8,607 bases of DNA, from assembly GCA_030432815.1 (NCBI GenBank), contig JAUILB010000108.1, forward strand, positions 1 through 8,607, read 5' to 3'. The stretch comes from Alphaproteobacteria bacterium (GTDB lineage: Bacteria > Pseudomonadota > Alphaproteobacteria > Sphingomonadales > Emcibacteraceae). Under the pieces are notes generated by a model. It was given only the letters and a program-made list of their open reading frames with translations. It made no database searches and was not told the DNA's origin. Every line of letters starts with the position of its first letter. Position 1 is the stretch's first letter. The translations under genes and the position numbers were made by a program. Shown here one piece after another: positions 1 to 6,456 of this stretch.

Positions 1-197
1 CCATCAAAGGCGCGAATAAACCCGTCACGACGTTTTAGGATTGTGATCCATGATAATCCTGCCTGGAAACCATCCAATATCAGTTTTTCCCATAATGCGC
101 GGCTGTCATAAACGGGCACCCCCCACTCTTCATCGTGGTATGCTGTATAAATCGGTTCCGTTCCACACCAATCGCAACGAACAGGTTCATTCATCAT
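1..197 (-). CDS. tag: DNA-3-methyladenine glycosylase I (partial, 5' part of the gene)
   Basis: Tag removes 3-methyladenine from alkylated DNA in the cytoplasm, the first step of base excision repair. Translating the minus strand from position 197 gives about 65 residues before the window edge cuts the gene. The N-terminus fits the family closely: RCDWCG at residues 7-12, YHDEEWGVP at 20-28 and GFQAGLSWITIL at 43-54. Cys8 and His21 correspond to E. coli Tag zinc ligands Cys4 and His17, and Trp50 to Trp46. Asp42 stands where E. coli has Glu38. The remaining zinc ligands lie beyond the window. The start is ATG at 197 or the adjacent ATG at 194; an AAGGA five bases before 197 favours the first. 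The start region overlaps the ygfZ stop by 11 bases, so translation is probably coupled to ygfZ. The identification is firm even though the gene is incomplete. Confidence 0.93.
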   Translation of the reverse strand, partial: MMNEPVRCDWCGTEPIYTAYHDEEWGVPVYDSRALWEKLILDGFQAGLSWITILKRRDGFIRAFD

Positions 198-993
198 CAA
201 TATCCTTATAGAAATCCGGTTTAAAGGGTGTGACTTTAATGCCACAGCAGTCATATTCTGTACCAAATTCCAAAGTAGCGGTTCTGAATAAAGCTATGGC
301 ATTTTTGTCACAGTTTGAGCGTAAGTCACCAATTTTATTACCTTTTTTATCAATGATGTCTGAACCGTAGGCTGGCGCATCCCCGGAAAGGGTTACGGGA
401 AACATGGCTTTCTTTATTTTTCCGCGGTATTTCATACGGGCAATTACTTCTTGGCCCACATAACAGCCTTTTTTGAAATCGACGCCATTAATGAGTTCAA
501 AGTGGCCTTCGTGAATCGTGCTTTTTTCTGGAATAAAATCATATGTTCCTTCCGGAATGCCAAGTGAAATACGCCGTTTGTGATAGCTGGTATCTGCAGG
601 CTTGTATGCACCATTTTCAACAATGGCACGATATCCCATTTTATTGTGTCTTGGATCTTTGTAGGAAATTTTTTGATCAATAGAATTAATTGAGGTGGCC
701 ACATTAAGCGTTTCGTGCTTCCTAATTTCAACATCAGCACGCAAACGGTACATCATAAGCCTTCGTACCAGATCATCTGCACTGCTTTCCTGGCAATCCA
801 AATACAGAATATTTTCAAATTCAGTAAGGAAGAAATCATGAAGAAATTTTCCCTGCGGTGTTAGCAATGACGAATAAAGACCTCCTGCGTCCGTTAATCG
901 ATCAAGGTTATTGGTAATAATGCCTTGCAATAGTTTACGGTTATCGGGGCCGGATAGGGTAATAACAGACCTGTCAGACAGAAGTTCAATCAT
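187..993 (-). CDS. ygfZ: YgfZ/CAF17-like folate-binding iron-sulfur protein maintenance factor
   Basis: The product is 268 residues, typical for bacterial YgfZ, a tetrahydrofolate-binding relative of the glycine-cleavage T protein that helps build or repair [4Fe-4S] enzymes such as the radical-SAM enzyme MiaB. The diagnostic KGCYVGQE motif, with the conserved Cys177, is at residues 175-182 and is followed by basic residues (RMKYRGKIKK, 186-195). The N-terminal LSGPDNRKLLQGIITNN (13-29) is also typical of this GcvT-like family. I chose ATG at 993 because the family signature begins right after it and an AGGA lies about nine bases upstream. The frame stays open to 1107, but those 38 extra codons read the end of the upstream gene. 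The gene overlaps the MscS-family stop (986-988) by 8 bases and the tag start by 11, so it is the middle gene of a coupled operon. No signal peptide is visible, in keeping with a cytoplasmic protein. Confidence 0.93.
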   Translation of the reverse strand: MIELLSDRSVITLSGPDNRKLLQGIITNNLDRLTDAGGLYSSLLTPQGKFLHDFFLTEFENILYLDCQESSADDLVRRLMMYRLRADVEIRKHETLNVATSINSIDQKISYKDPRHNKMGYRAIVENGAYKPADTSYHKRRISLGIPEGTYDFIPEKSTIHEGHFELINGVDFKKGCYVGQEVIARMKYRGKIKKAMFPVTLSGDAPAYGSDIIDKKGNKIGDLRSNCDKNAIALFRTATLEFGTEYDCCGIKVTPFKPDFYKDIDDE

Positions 994-2140
994 TCTTGGT
1001 TTCCTGCGGGAATATTTCGGGAGATATTGCCTTATCCCCTTCAGGAAAATTTTCAATATAAATAGACTGGCTTGGATATGCGAAGCTACTGCCATTCTTG
1101 GCAACAATATCTTTTATAGTTAAGGCAAGTTGTTCTTTTATTTCCAGCCATTCGCCCCAGTCAGTAGTTTTGGTAAAACAATAAAGCATCAAATCTATAG
1201 AGCTGTCATTAAAGCTATCGATCCGTACGAATGTGGCCACTTCCGGCGGGTGGGCAAATTCATTGTTATTCATAACGTAATCTTCGATTTCTGCCCGGAT
1301 TTTTTTAAGCTGGTCGATTGTGGTATCGTATAGAAGACCGATCTTCCAGAAAATACGCCGGTGACTCATGCGGGAAAAGTTGATTGCGGCATTATCTGAC
1401 AATTTTGCATTGGGAACATAAACCGGTGCTTTATCAAAGCGAATGACCGTTGTGGTGCGAAATCCTATATCCTTCACGGTTCCTTCTACAATCCCGTCAA
1501 TTTTGATCCAATCACCAGGATGAAAACGACGTTCGCCAATTATGAAAAGGCCCGAGATAAGGTTTTTAAATAAATCCTGTGCTCCCAGCGCAACGGCCAC
1601 ACCGAAAAGACCAAGACCGGCAATCAGGGGCGCCACCTGGATACCCCATATTTCAAGTATTGATGCAGCACCAAGGAAAATGAATAGTCCGTGCATTCCC
1701 TTGATGAGCCACTTGATCATACTTGTGGAAAATACATCCTTGAGCCTGCCAAAAGTCAGACTAATCGGGCCAATGGTTCTGTAAAAAGCCCAGAAAATGG
1801 TAAAGCTGATTAATGAACGATTTAAATTTTCAGCACCTATAGCCAGATTTCCTTCCAGTGTAAGCAGTTCTGTAGCAAAGAAAATACCAATTACGATGGG
1901 AATAAAGCTAAGGGGGCCTTCAATTGCTTCAATGACTTCATCATCAATGGTGTTTTTCGTTTTGCCGACAATTGTTTTTAATCGTGCAATAACAAACCGG
2001 CTGAATACATGTCTAATCAGTATACTAAAGAAGATTAGTAAAAGTGCGGCTAGTATTTGTCCTACCTCTACGCCGTAAACACCGTTTTGCCATACATTTT
2101 GAACAAGCTGCCAAAATTCCTGAAAAGAATTAAATTCCAT
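986..2140 (-). CDS. Mechanosensitive ion channel family protein (MscS type)
   Basis: This 384-residue inner-membrane protein belongs to the MscS family, channels that open under membrane tension and release solutes on hypo-osmotic shock. Hydrophobic segments lie near residues 26-46, 77-93, 108-130, 143-162 and 168-200. The last is the pore-lining helix with the expected Gly/Ala packing pattern, ending in GAQDLFKNLISG (186-197). The soluble beta domain follows: HPGDWIKIDG (207-216), VEGTVKDIGFRTT (218-230), PNAKLSDN (243-250). It has more N-terminal helices than E. coli MscS (three) but is far shorter than MscK, so it is a mid-size member whose conductance cannot be predicted. The only ATG compatible with the first helix is at 2140. 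It has no close Shine-Dalgarno; the nearest AAGG is about 13 bases upstream, suggesting modest initiation. It is the first gene of the operon with ygfZ and tag and is divergent from the first VanZ-like gene. Confidence 0.93.
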   Translation of the reverse strand: MEFNSFQEFWQLVQNVWQNGVYGVEVGQILAALLLIFFSILIRHVFSRFVIARLKTIVGKTKNTIDDEVIEAIEGPLSFIPIVIGIFFATELLTLEGNLAIGAENLNRSLISFTIFWAFYRTIGPISLTFGRLKDVFSTSMIKWLIKGMHGLFIFLGAASILEIWGIQVAPLIAGLGLFGVAVALGAQDLFKNLISGLFIIGERRFHPGDWIKIDGIVEGTVKDIGFRTTTVIRFDKAPVYVPNAKLSDNAAINFSRMSHRRIFWKIGLLYDTTIDQLKKIRAEIEDYVMNNNEFAHPPEVATFVRIDSFNDSSIDLMLYCFTKTTDWGEWLEIKEQLALTIKDIVAKNGSSFAYPSQSIYIENFPEGDKAISPEIFPQETKND

Positions 2141-2275
2141 GGGATTAACTATACCTTATTAATTAAATCTGTATTCCCACATTTATATAGTCTAAATTAA
2201 GTTCAATTAAAGTAATTATCTTCTTTTTTAATCGTGGATACACAGAGCTGGGAATATATAGTGGTGAATATTTAA
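2141..2275. promoter_or_regulatory. Divergent intergenic region between the MscS-family operon and the first VanZ-like gene
   Basis: These 135 very AT-rich bases must carry both divergent promoters. On the minus strand, TATAAA (2187-2182) lies 17 bases downstream of TTAATT (2210-2205), a weak sigma-70-like pair aimed at the channel operon. No convincing -35/-10 pair is visible on the plus strand. An eight-base inverted repeat, TATTCCCA (2172-2179) and TGGGAATA (2249-2256), places the same word close to each start codon. It may be an operator pair or chance. The plus-strand start at 2276 has only a weak GGTG about ten bases upstream. Confidence 0.35.
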
Positions 2276-3625
2276 ATGGTTAATGAATTTGATGATGATA
2301 TTAAAAGACTGCTTTTAAATGTAACAAGCTTCATTCTCATTTTTATATTTTATGCGTCATTACTTCCCTACAATATAGAAATTTCTCCTATAGATGCATC
2401 ATTAAATGGTTTTCTGTCAGCGTTAAAATATTCAATAATATCAGCGGAACCCGGTAAGTGGATAGGCCATTTTATCTTCAATGCACTTGTTGCATTTGTG
2501 GGCAGCTTATATTGCGGACTTTGTGGGCAAAGAAGAAAATGGTTGCTAGTGTTTGGCGGATTATTTTTGTTTGGTGTATTAATTGAATATTTTCAATTGT
2601 TTATTGGCGGTCGCGGCACATCCCTCGTCGATATTTATGCGAATATTGCCGGATTGGTTGTTGGTTTTTTGCTTTGGGGAATGTTAGGGAAATTCACTAT
2701 ATCCGCCTTAAGATATTATTATGAATTTGAAACATTACCTTTGAATTTTGTAAGGAAATTATATCTGGCTTTCGTTATTGTAATAATATTGTTTCCTTTT
2801 GATTTTTATTTTACGCCTCTCCAATTCGAAATGGCCTTTGCGACCAAGGGAATGCCTTTATTTGAATTGGATACAGGGGAAGGTATTGGTTCAATTTCCC
2901 TGCTTGCCGCGTCCGTGCTGACTTTTCCAATTGGTGTATTATATCGCTTATCAAGTTCCTCTGGAAAAAGAAGAACTTCAAGAACGATAAATATTTTTGT
3001 CAAATTTGTGGTTCTGTTTTTATTTCTTGAAATTTTACAGTTTTTCGAAGTATCGGGCCAAAGTTCTCTTGCATCGCTATGCGCAAAATATGCAGGTTTT
3101 ACTATAGGCTTTATTGTTGGAAGATTTTTCGAATTAAAGTTCTTGCTTGAGATGGCATTAAAATTCAGACTTCTAATTTATGTGGGGCTTATAATTTTTA
3201 TTGGATTAGCTCTTAAATTAAAAGGGCTTACATTTCTGTTTCCATTATCCGTTTCAGCGAGTATGGATATCATTGCTGCAACAAGTTTTCTGCCGTTCAG
3301 ATATTATATTGATGTTGGTAGCGGTGAAGCACTTCTAAGTTTTCTGCTTAATTTTGTTATTTTTATTCCGATTGGCGCTGTAATGGCGATTAGACAAATT
3401 GCCAGCGGTAATTTTAAAATAAGATCATTTTCAGGTATATTTGGTGTTGGGTTAGTGATTGCTCTGATATTTGAAATTTTAGTCTTGCTCTGGGGGTTAA
3501 AACGTCCGGATGTGACAAATATTTTAGTTTCAGCATTTGCGATGCCGGTTGGTTATTATTTTGTTGTTATGTGCCTAAACAGTATTTCACGTCCATCATA
3601 TCAGCAAAATAATCAGCTTTCCTGA
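2276..3625 (+). CDS. VanZ-like polytopic membrane protein with three VanZ-type modules
   Basis: The product is 449 residues, mostly hydrophobic, with no soluble domain. Module 1 (about residues 15-140) carries the VanZ-family polar signature: E104, Q107, R113, D119, N123, G126 and G130 at the end of a helix pair, preceded by SLLPY (28-32). Module 2 (about 160-285) aligns without gaps at an offset of 148 residues: E252, Q255, S264, G274 and G278 are kept, while R, D and N become G261, S267 and K271. Module 3 (about 310-435) aligns at 296: E400 and G426 are kept, with K409 and N415 replacing R and D. It also contains a good VanZ-type NFVIFIPIG (359-367). Single VanZ proteins are usually about 120-200 residues. 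The founding VanZ gives low-level teicoplanin resistance by an unknown mechanism, so no function is assigned here. Start ATG 2276 has a weak ribosome site. Three sampled stretches have lower G+C than neighbouring genes. It converges on, and overlaps by 13 bases, another triple-module gene. Confidence 0.85.
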   Translation: MVNEFDDDIKRLLLNVTSFILIFIFYASLLPYNIEISPIDASLNGFLSALKYSIISAEPGKWIGHFIFNALVAFVGSLYCGLCGQRRKWLLVFGGLFLFGVLIEYFQLFIGGRGTSLVDIYANIAGLVVGFLLWGMLGKFTISALRYYYEFETLPLNFVRKLYLAFVIVIILFPFDFYFTPLQFEMAFATKGMPLFELDTGEGIGSISLLAASVLTFPIGVLYRLSSSSGKRRTSRTINIFVKFVVLFLFLEILQFFEVSGQSSLASLCAKYAGFTIGFIVGRFFELKFLLEMALKFRLLIYVGLIIFIGLALKLKGLTFLFPLSVSASMDIIAATSFLPFRYYIDVGSGEALLSFLLNFVIFIPIGAVMAIRQIASGNFKIRSFSGIFGVGLVIALIFEILVLLWGLKRPDVTNILVSAFAMPVGYYFVVMCLNSISRPSYQQNNQLS

Positions 3626-4758
3626 TCGGCATAAAGGTCAAATTTTTCTCTTTTTTGTTCAATGAATGTACAAAGAAAAAGTACAAGCAGGGGTTCTGTA
3701 AGCCCTCCAATACGAGCGAATGTTAAATGCTGTAAATATTCTATCAGCCCTGCATATATAAAACAGAAATAGCTGACCCATCGTGCATTGGGAAAGCTTT
3801 TATAAAGTGTCCAGACAATACAGCCATATGCGAATATTTTGTAAAAAACAGTACGAACAATATTCAGCATATCGCCTGAGAAAAGCTCAGCAAACGGAAT
3901 CCACATAAACTCCTTAAAGGCACTACCGAAAAACTCAAATGGATAAAGGCTGTTATAAAACATCGTCGGTACCAATATGAGTGCGGCAAATTTATAGGGG
4001 TTAATAAATTTAAATATTCCGCTTCGATATAAAATGATCGCTAACACTGCACCGGGTATCAGTTCTGGTTCAATAAAATCTCGATAGACAAAAATCTTAC
4101 CTATAAGTGTCACAAGTGCCGTGAATTCCAGACTGAATAATGGGTTTTTGCTATTTGGCACTATTTCATCCACAAGCTTTGCGTATGTAAGCCAAATTGC
4201 CACGTAAAATATTACATTCGCCATGCGATATTCATTTATATCTGCGTGAATAATGATGTTTTCCTGTAATATTTCCGAATTAAATGAAAAAACAAAAGGT
4301 ACCAGAAGAAAGAAAATCCAGGATGTGGCAAGGCCAGCGAGAGCCAGTTTATCTTCTGATGCTAATAATGCCGGGAAGGAATTATTCATAAAATGTGCTA
4401 AAAGGCTTCCCAATAATATTCCGACCATATTCCATCCCGCGTCGTAAAGTGCGGGCACACGATATTCAATATAGATTTGAAAAAACTGTACTGAAACAGC
4501 TAAAAGACCCCCAAAGATAAAAAGGGCCAGAACCCAATTTGCCGTATTTTTTACTCTTGTGGCCAATGCTGTCCCGGCAAAACCAAATGGTATAAACAGG
4601 AATATGTTACCAAGAATATCGGCAAAACCGCTATCATCCCTTTCCCCGAAAAGAAGTTGGGTTAAGCCTTCTTCCCGCCAGTCAACATAATGAAATTCAA
4701 AAGGAAAGAGAGAACCATAAGTAATTACAAAAATGCTAAATAAAAAAAGGCCTTTCAT
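3613..4758 (-). CDS. VanZ-like polytopic membrane protein, second triple-module copy
   Basis: The product is a 381-residue integral membrane protein. Module 1 (about residues 5-125) is canonical: SLFPFEF (16-22), ADILGNIFLFIPFGF (46-60), then Q91, Q94, R100, D106, N110, G113 and G117. These spacings match module 1 of the facing gene exactly. Module 2 (about 140-250) starts with LVPF (152-155) and keeps R226 with an acidic residue six positions later (E232). Module 3 (about 258-370) starts with SLYPFEF (270-276) and keeps E340, Q343, R349 and E355. The module period is about 125 residues, shorter than in the facing gene, so the two proteins are not simple recent duplicates. Start ATG 4758 has a good AAGGA six bases upstream. 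A consensus TATAAT sits on the minus strand at 4787-4782, giving a short leader. No partner enzyme is adjacent on this strand, and the function is unknown. Confidence 0.85.
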   Translation of the reverse strand: MKGLFLFSIFVITYGSLFPFEFHYVDWREEGLTQLLFGERDDSGFADILGNIFLFIPFGFAGTALATRVKNTANWVLALFIFGGLLAVSVQFFQIYIEYRVPALYDAGWNMVGILLGSLLAHFMNNSFPALLASEDKLALAGLATSWIFFLLVPFVFSFNSEILQENIIIHADINEYRMANVIFYVAIWLTYAKLVDEIVPNSKNPLFSLEFTALVTLIGKIFVYRDFIEPELIPGAVLAIILYRSGIFKFINPYKFAALILVPTMFYNSLYPFEFFGSAFKEFMWIPFAELFSGDMLNIVRTVFYKIFAYGCIVWTLYKSFPNARWVSYFCFIYAGLIEYLQHLTFARIGGLTEPLLVLFLCTFIEQKREKFDLYADQES

Positions 4759-4944
4759 GAATATCCTTAAATTTATAATTCATTATAGTTGGTGGACTAA
4801 TTAGTATAAAAAATTAAATTCAATCCAGTCTAAAGTGTGTTAAGTTAATATTTATAAAACGCAGAAGATATTAATACTAAAAATTGAATAAGTTAATTCC
4901 ATAGTATCATTTTCTTATATTTTTTATAAATAGGGGAGTTTGTG
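4759..4944. promoter_or_regulatory. Divergent intergenic region between the second VanZ-like gene and the NADP reductase
   Basis: This is 186 bases of AT-rich DNA between divergent starts. For the minus-strand gene, TATAAT (4787-4782) is a consensus -10, with only TTTATA as a possible -35 at 17-base spacing. For the plus-strand reductase, TTGAAT (4884-4889) and TATCAT (4905-4910) form a possible pair, but with a short 15-base spacer. GGGGAG at 4933-4938 is the reductase ribosome binding site. No clear palindrome, riboswitch-like fold or small gene is seen. Confidence 0.35.
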
Positions 4945-5988
4945 ATGACGGATGATGCAGCAAAAACCGATATGATTATTATCGGGGCAGGGCCAGTAGG
5001 ATTGTTTGCCGTGTTTGAGGCAGGGCTACTAGGACTTAAATGTCATCTTGTGGATAACCTAGATCGTCCAGGCGGGCAATGCACAGAATTATATCCCGAA
5101 AAACCAATTTACGATATTCCGGCAAGACCAATGGTTACAGGACAGCAACTTGTCGATGATCTTATGCAGCAGATCAGCCCATTTGATCCGGTATTCCATT
5201 TTAATCAACAGGCAAGAGATCTGGAACAGTTGGAAGATAAGAGTTGGCGGCTAATAACAAGCAGGGATGAAGTGATTGAAGCGCCAATAGTTGTTGTTGC
5301 GGCGGGAGCGGGCAGTTTTGTTCCCAAAAAACCGAACTATCCTGATCTTGAAAAATATGAAGAAAAATCAATTGATTATGCTGTTCATAAAATGGCTAAG
5401 TATGAAGGTAAAAAACTCGTAATTGTTGGAGGCGGGGATAGTGCGCTTGACTGGGTTTTAAGTCTTCAACCTTTGGCAAAGAAACTTACACTTGTCCATA
5501 GGCGGGAAGGGTTCAGAGCGGCACCAGATACAGAAGCCCAATTCAAACAATTGGTTGCAGACAAAAAAGTCGATTTTGTTATGGGAAATGTAAAAAAATT
5601 AAATGGCCAGGACGGACAGCTTACAAGTGTTGGTGTTGAAACAATTGATGGAGATTTTGTTGAAGTAGACTGCGAATATTTACTGCCCTTTATGGGACTA
5701 AAAATAAGCCTTGGCCCAATCGCCGAATGGGGTCTTAATCTTGACCGTAAACATGTAGAAGTGAACATGGAAACTTTTGCAACGGATGTAAACGGTATTT
5801 ATTCCATTGGTGATGTTTGCAGCTATCCCAGCAAGATAAAATTGATCCTCACCGGGTTTTACGAGGCCGCAGTGATGTGCCATGCGGCTTTTAAATATGC
5901 ATTTCCGGACCGGAAAATGACGACCGGTTATACAACGACGAATACTGCTATTCAGGAGCGACTTGGGGTTGTGCCAACGGAGAAGTAA
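4945..5988 (+). CDS. Thioredoxin-reductase-like ferredoxin/flavodoxin-NADP(+) reductase (type 2 FNR)
   Basis: This 347-residue cytoplasmic flavoprotein should transfer electrons between NADPH and ferredoxin or flavodoxin. The FAD-binding GAGPVG is at residues 14-19, with PGGQC at 42-46. The NADP-binding GGGDSALDW is at 162-170, and HRREGFRA (185-192) supplies the arginines expected to bind the 2'-phosphate. A second FAD contact, SIGDV, is at 287-291. The five cysteines (33, 46, 243, 292, 312) form no CxxC pair, so it is not a thioredoxin reductase but the TrxR-like FNR group (B. subtilis YumC, Rhodopseudomonas FNR). Its length and C-terminal extension with TGYTTTNTAIQERLG (327-341) fit that group. 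GTG at 4942 is also possible, but GGGGAG is six bases from ATG 4945 and only three from the GTG, so I chose the ATG. It appears to be transcribed alone. Confidence 0.92.
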   Translation: MTDDAAKTDMIIIGAGPVGLFAVFEAGLLGLKCHLVDNLDRPGGQCTELYPEKPIYDIPARPMVTGQQLVDDLMQQISPFDPVFHFNQQARDLEQLEDKSWRLITSRDEVIEAPIVVVAAGAGSFVPKKPNYPDLEKYEEKSIDYAVHKMAKYEGKKLVIVGGGDSALDWVLSLQPLAKKLTLVHRREGFRAAPDTEAQFKQLVADKKVDFVMGNVKKLNGQDGQLTSVGVETIDGDFVEVDCEYLLPFMGLKISLGPIAEWGLNLDRKHVEVNMETFATDVNGIYSIGDVCSYPSKIKLILTGFYEAAVMCHAAFKYAFPDRKMTTGYTTTNTAIQERLGVVPTEK

Positions 5989-6016
5989 CTATCAATAATG
6001 TTCTTAAGTGATAAAA

Positions 6017-6040
6017 GTCTTATTCATCCTATATTAAGAC
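6017..6040. repeat. Short inverted repeat upstream of the PepSY gene
   Basis: GTCTTA (6017-6022) and TAAGAC (6035-6040) are perfect complements around a 12-base loop. The repeat lies 22 bases before the PepSY start, in the 73-base gap after the reductase. It has no T-tract on either side that would make it a convincing intrinsic terminator. It could be an operator or part of the promoter of the PepSY-regulator-kinase operon, or chance in AT-rich DNA. Confidence 0.3.
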
Positions 6041-6061
6041 GGAATTACATAATATCTGCGC

Positions 6062-6451
6062 ATGATTAGAATCGCTTGTTTCATATGCGTGCTTTTGGTT
6101 TCTCTTTCACTTTTTCCAGAAGCAAGTTTTGGACAGGTACCAAGAGAGGTGCCTGAACCATCGCGATTAAATACGCTTCCCCCAAATCAGAGAATGAGAA
6201 TTCCTGACCCTCTAGTCCGTCACGGGCAACTGCCGGATAAGGTACGTAGTGGTGAATATGTGCAATTGAGTGTGATAAGAAAAATAATAAGCGAAAGATA
6301 TCCTGGTAAGATTGTTAATGTGAACTTGCTCAGAGCAAGACGTGAAGGTCTGCAGGATCTTTATGACGTGCGAGTTCTTACCGAAGCAGGAAAGGTGTTA
6401 TCTATAAAATTTGATGCCAAAACTGCAGAAATTGTTGATGTGAAAGGGTAA
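6062..6451 (+). CDS. Secreted PepSY-domain protein, first gene of a two-component operon
   Basis: The product is a 129-residue exported protein. Residues 1-24 form a signal peptide: a short basic start (MIRIA), a hydrophobic core (CFICVLLVSLSLF) and a likely cleavage after SFG, before Gln25. There is no lipobox. A proline-rich linker (about 27-60) leads to one PepSY-like domain at about 65-129. The domain has the usual helix (SVIRKIISERYPG, 70-82) and two strands (YDVRVLTEAGKVLSIKFDAKT, from 101), followed by EIVDVKG at the end. PepSY domains occur as inhibitors or modulators in the cell envelope. Its place five bases ahead of a response regulator and kinase suggests it modulates that signalling pair from the periplasm, which is inference. 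ATG 6062 lacks a good Shine-Dalgarno (the nearest GGA is 18 bases away), but the signal peptide starts directly at it. Confidence 0.85.
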   Translation: MIRIACFICVLLVSLSLFPEASFGQVPREVPEPSRLNTLPPNQRMRIPDPLVRHGQLPDKVRSGEYVQLSVIRKIISERYPGKIVNVNLLRARREGLQDLYDVRVLTEAGKVLSIKFDAKTAEIVDVKG

Positions 6452-6456
6452 AATTT

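Noticed and set aside
994..1107. N-terminal extension of YgfZ by 38 residues to an ATG at 1107
   Set aside because: The extra codons lie wholly inside the channel gene and encode nothing YgfZ-like. ATG 993 has a ribosome site and begins the family signature.
911..2078. Several plus-strand open frames of 67-93 codons across the channel and ygfZ genes (911-1123, 1130-1333, 1542-1784, 1797-2078)
   Set aside because: They are antisense to well-supported MscS and YgfZ genes, show no family motif and have no good ribosome sites.
3612..3626. Bidirectional terminator between the convergent VanZ-like genes
   Set aside because: The stem is only five base pairs and lacks a T-tract on either strand; its symmetry is partly forced by two facing TGA stops.
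5466..5883. Minus-strand open frames antisense to the NADP reductase
   Set aside because: They are shadows of a strongly supported FNR gene with continuous FAD and NADP motifs on the plus strand.
4945..5988. Thioredoxin reductase
   Set aside because: The overall fold signature fits, but none of the five cysteines form the CxxC redox pair required of a thioredoxin reductase.
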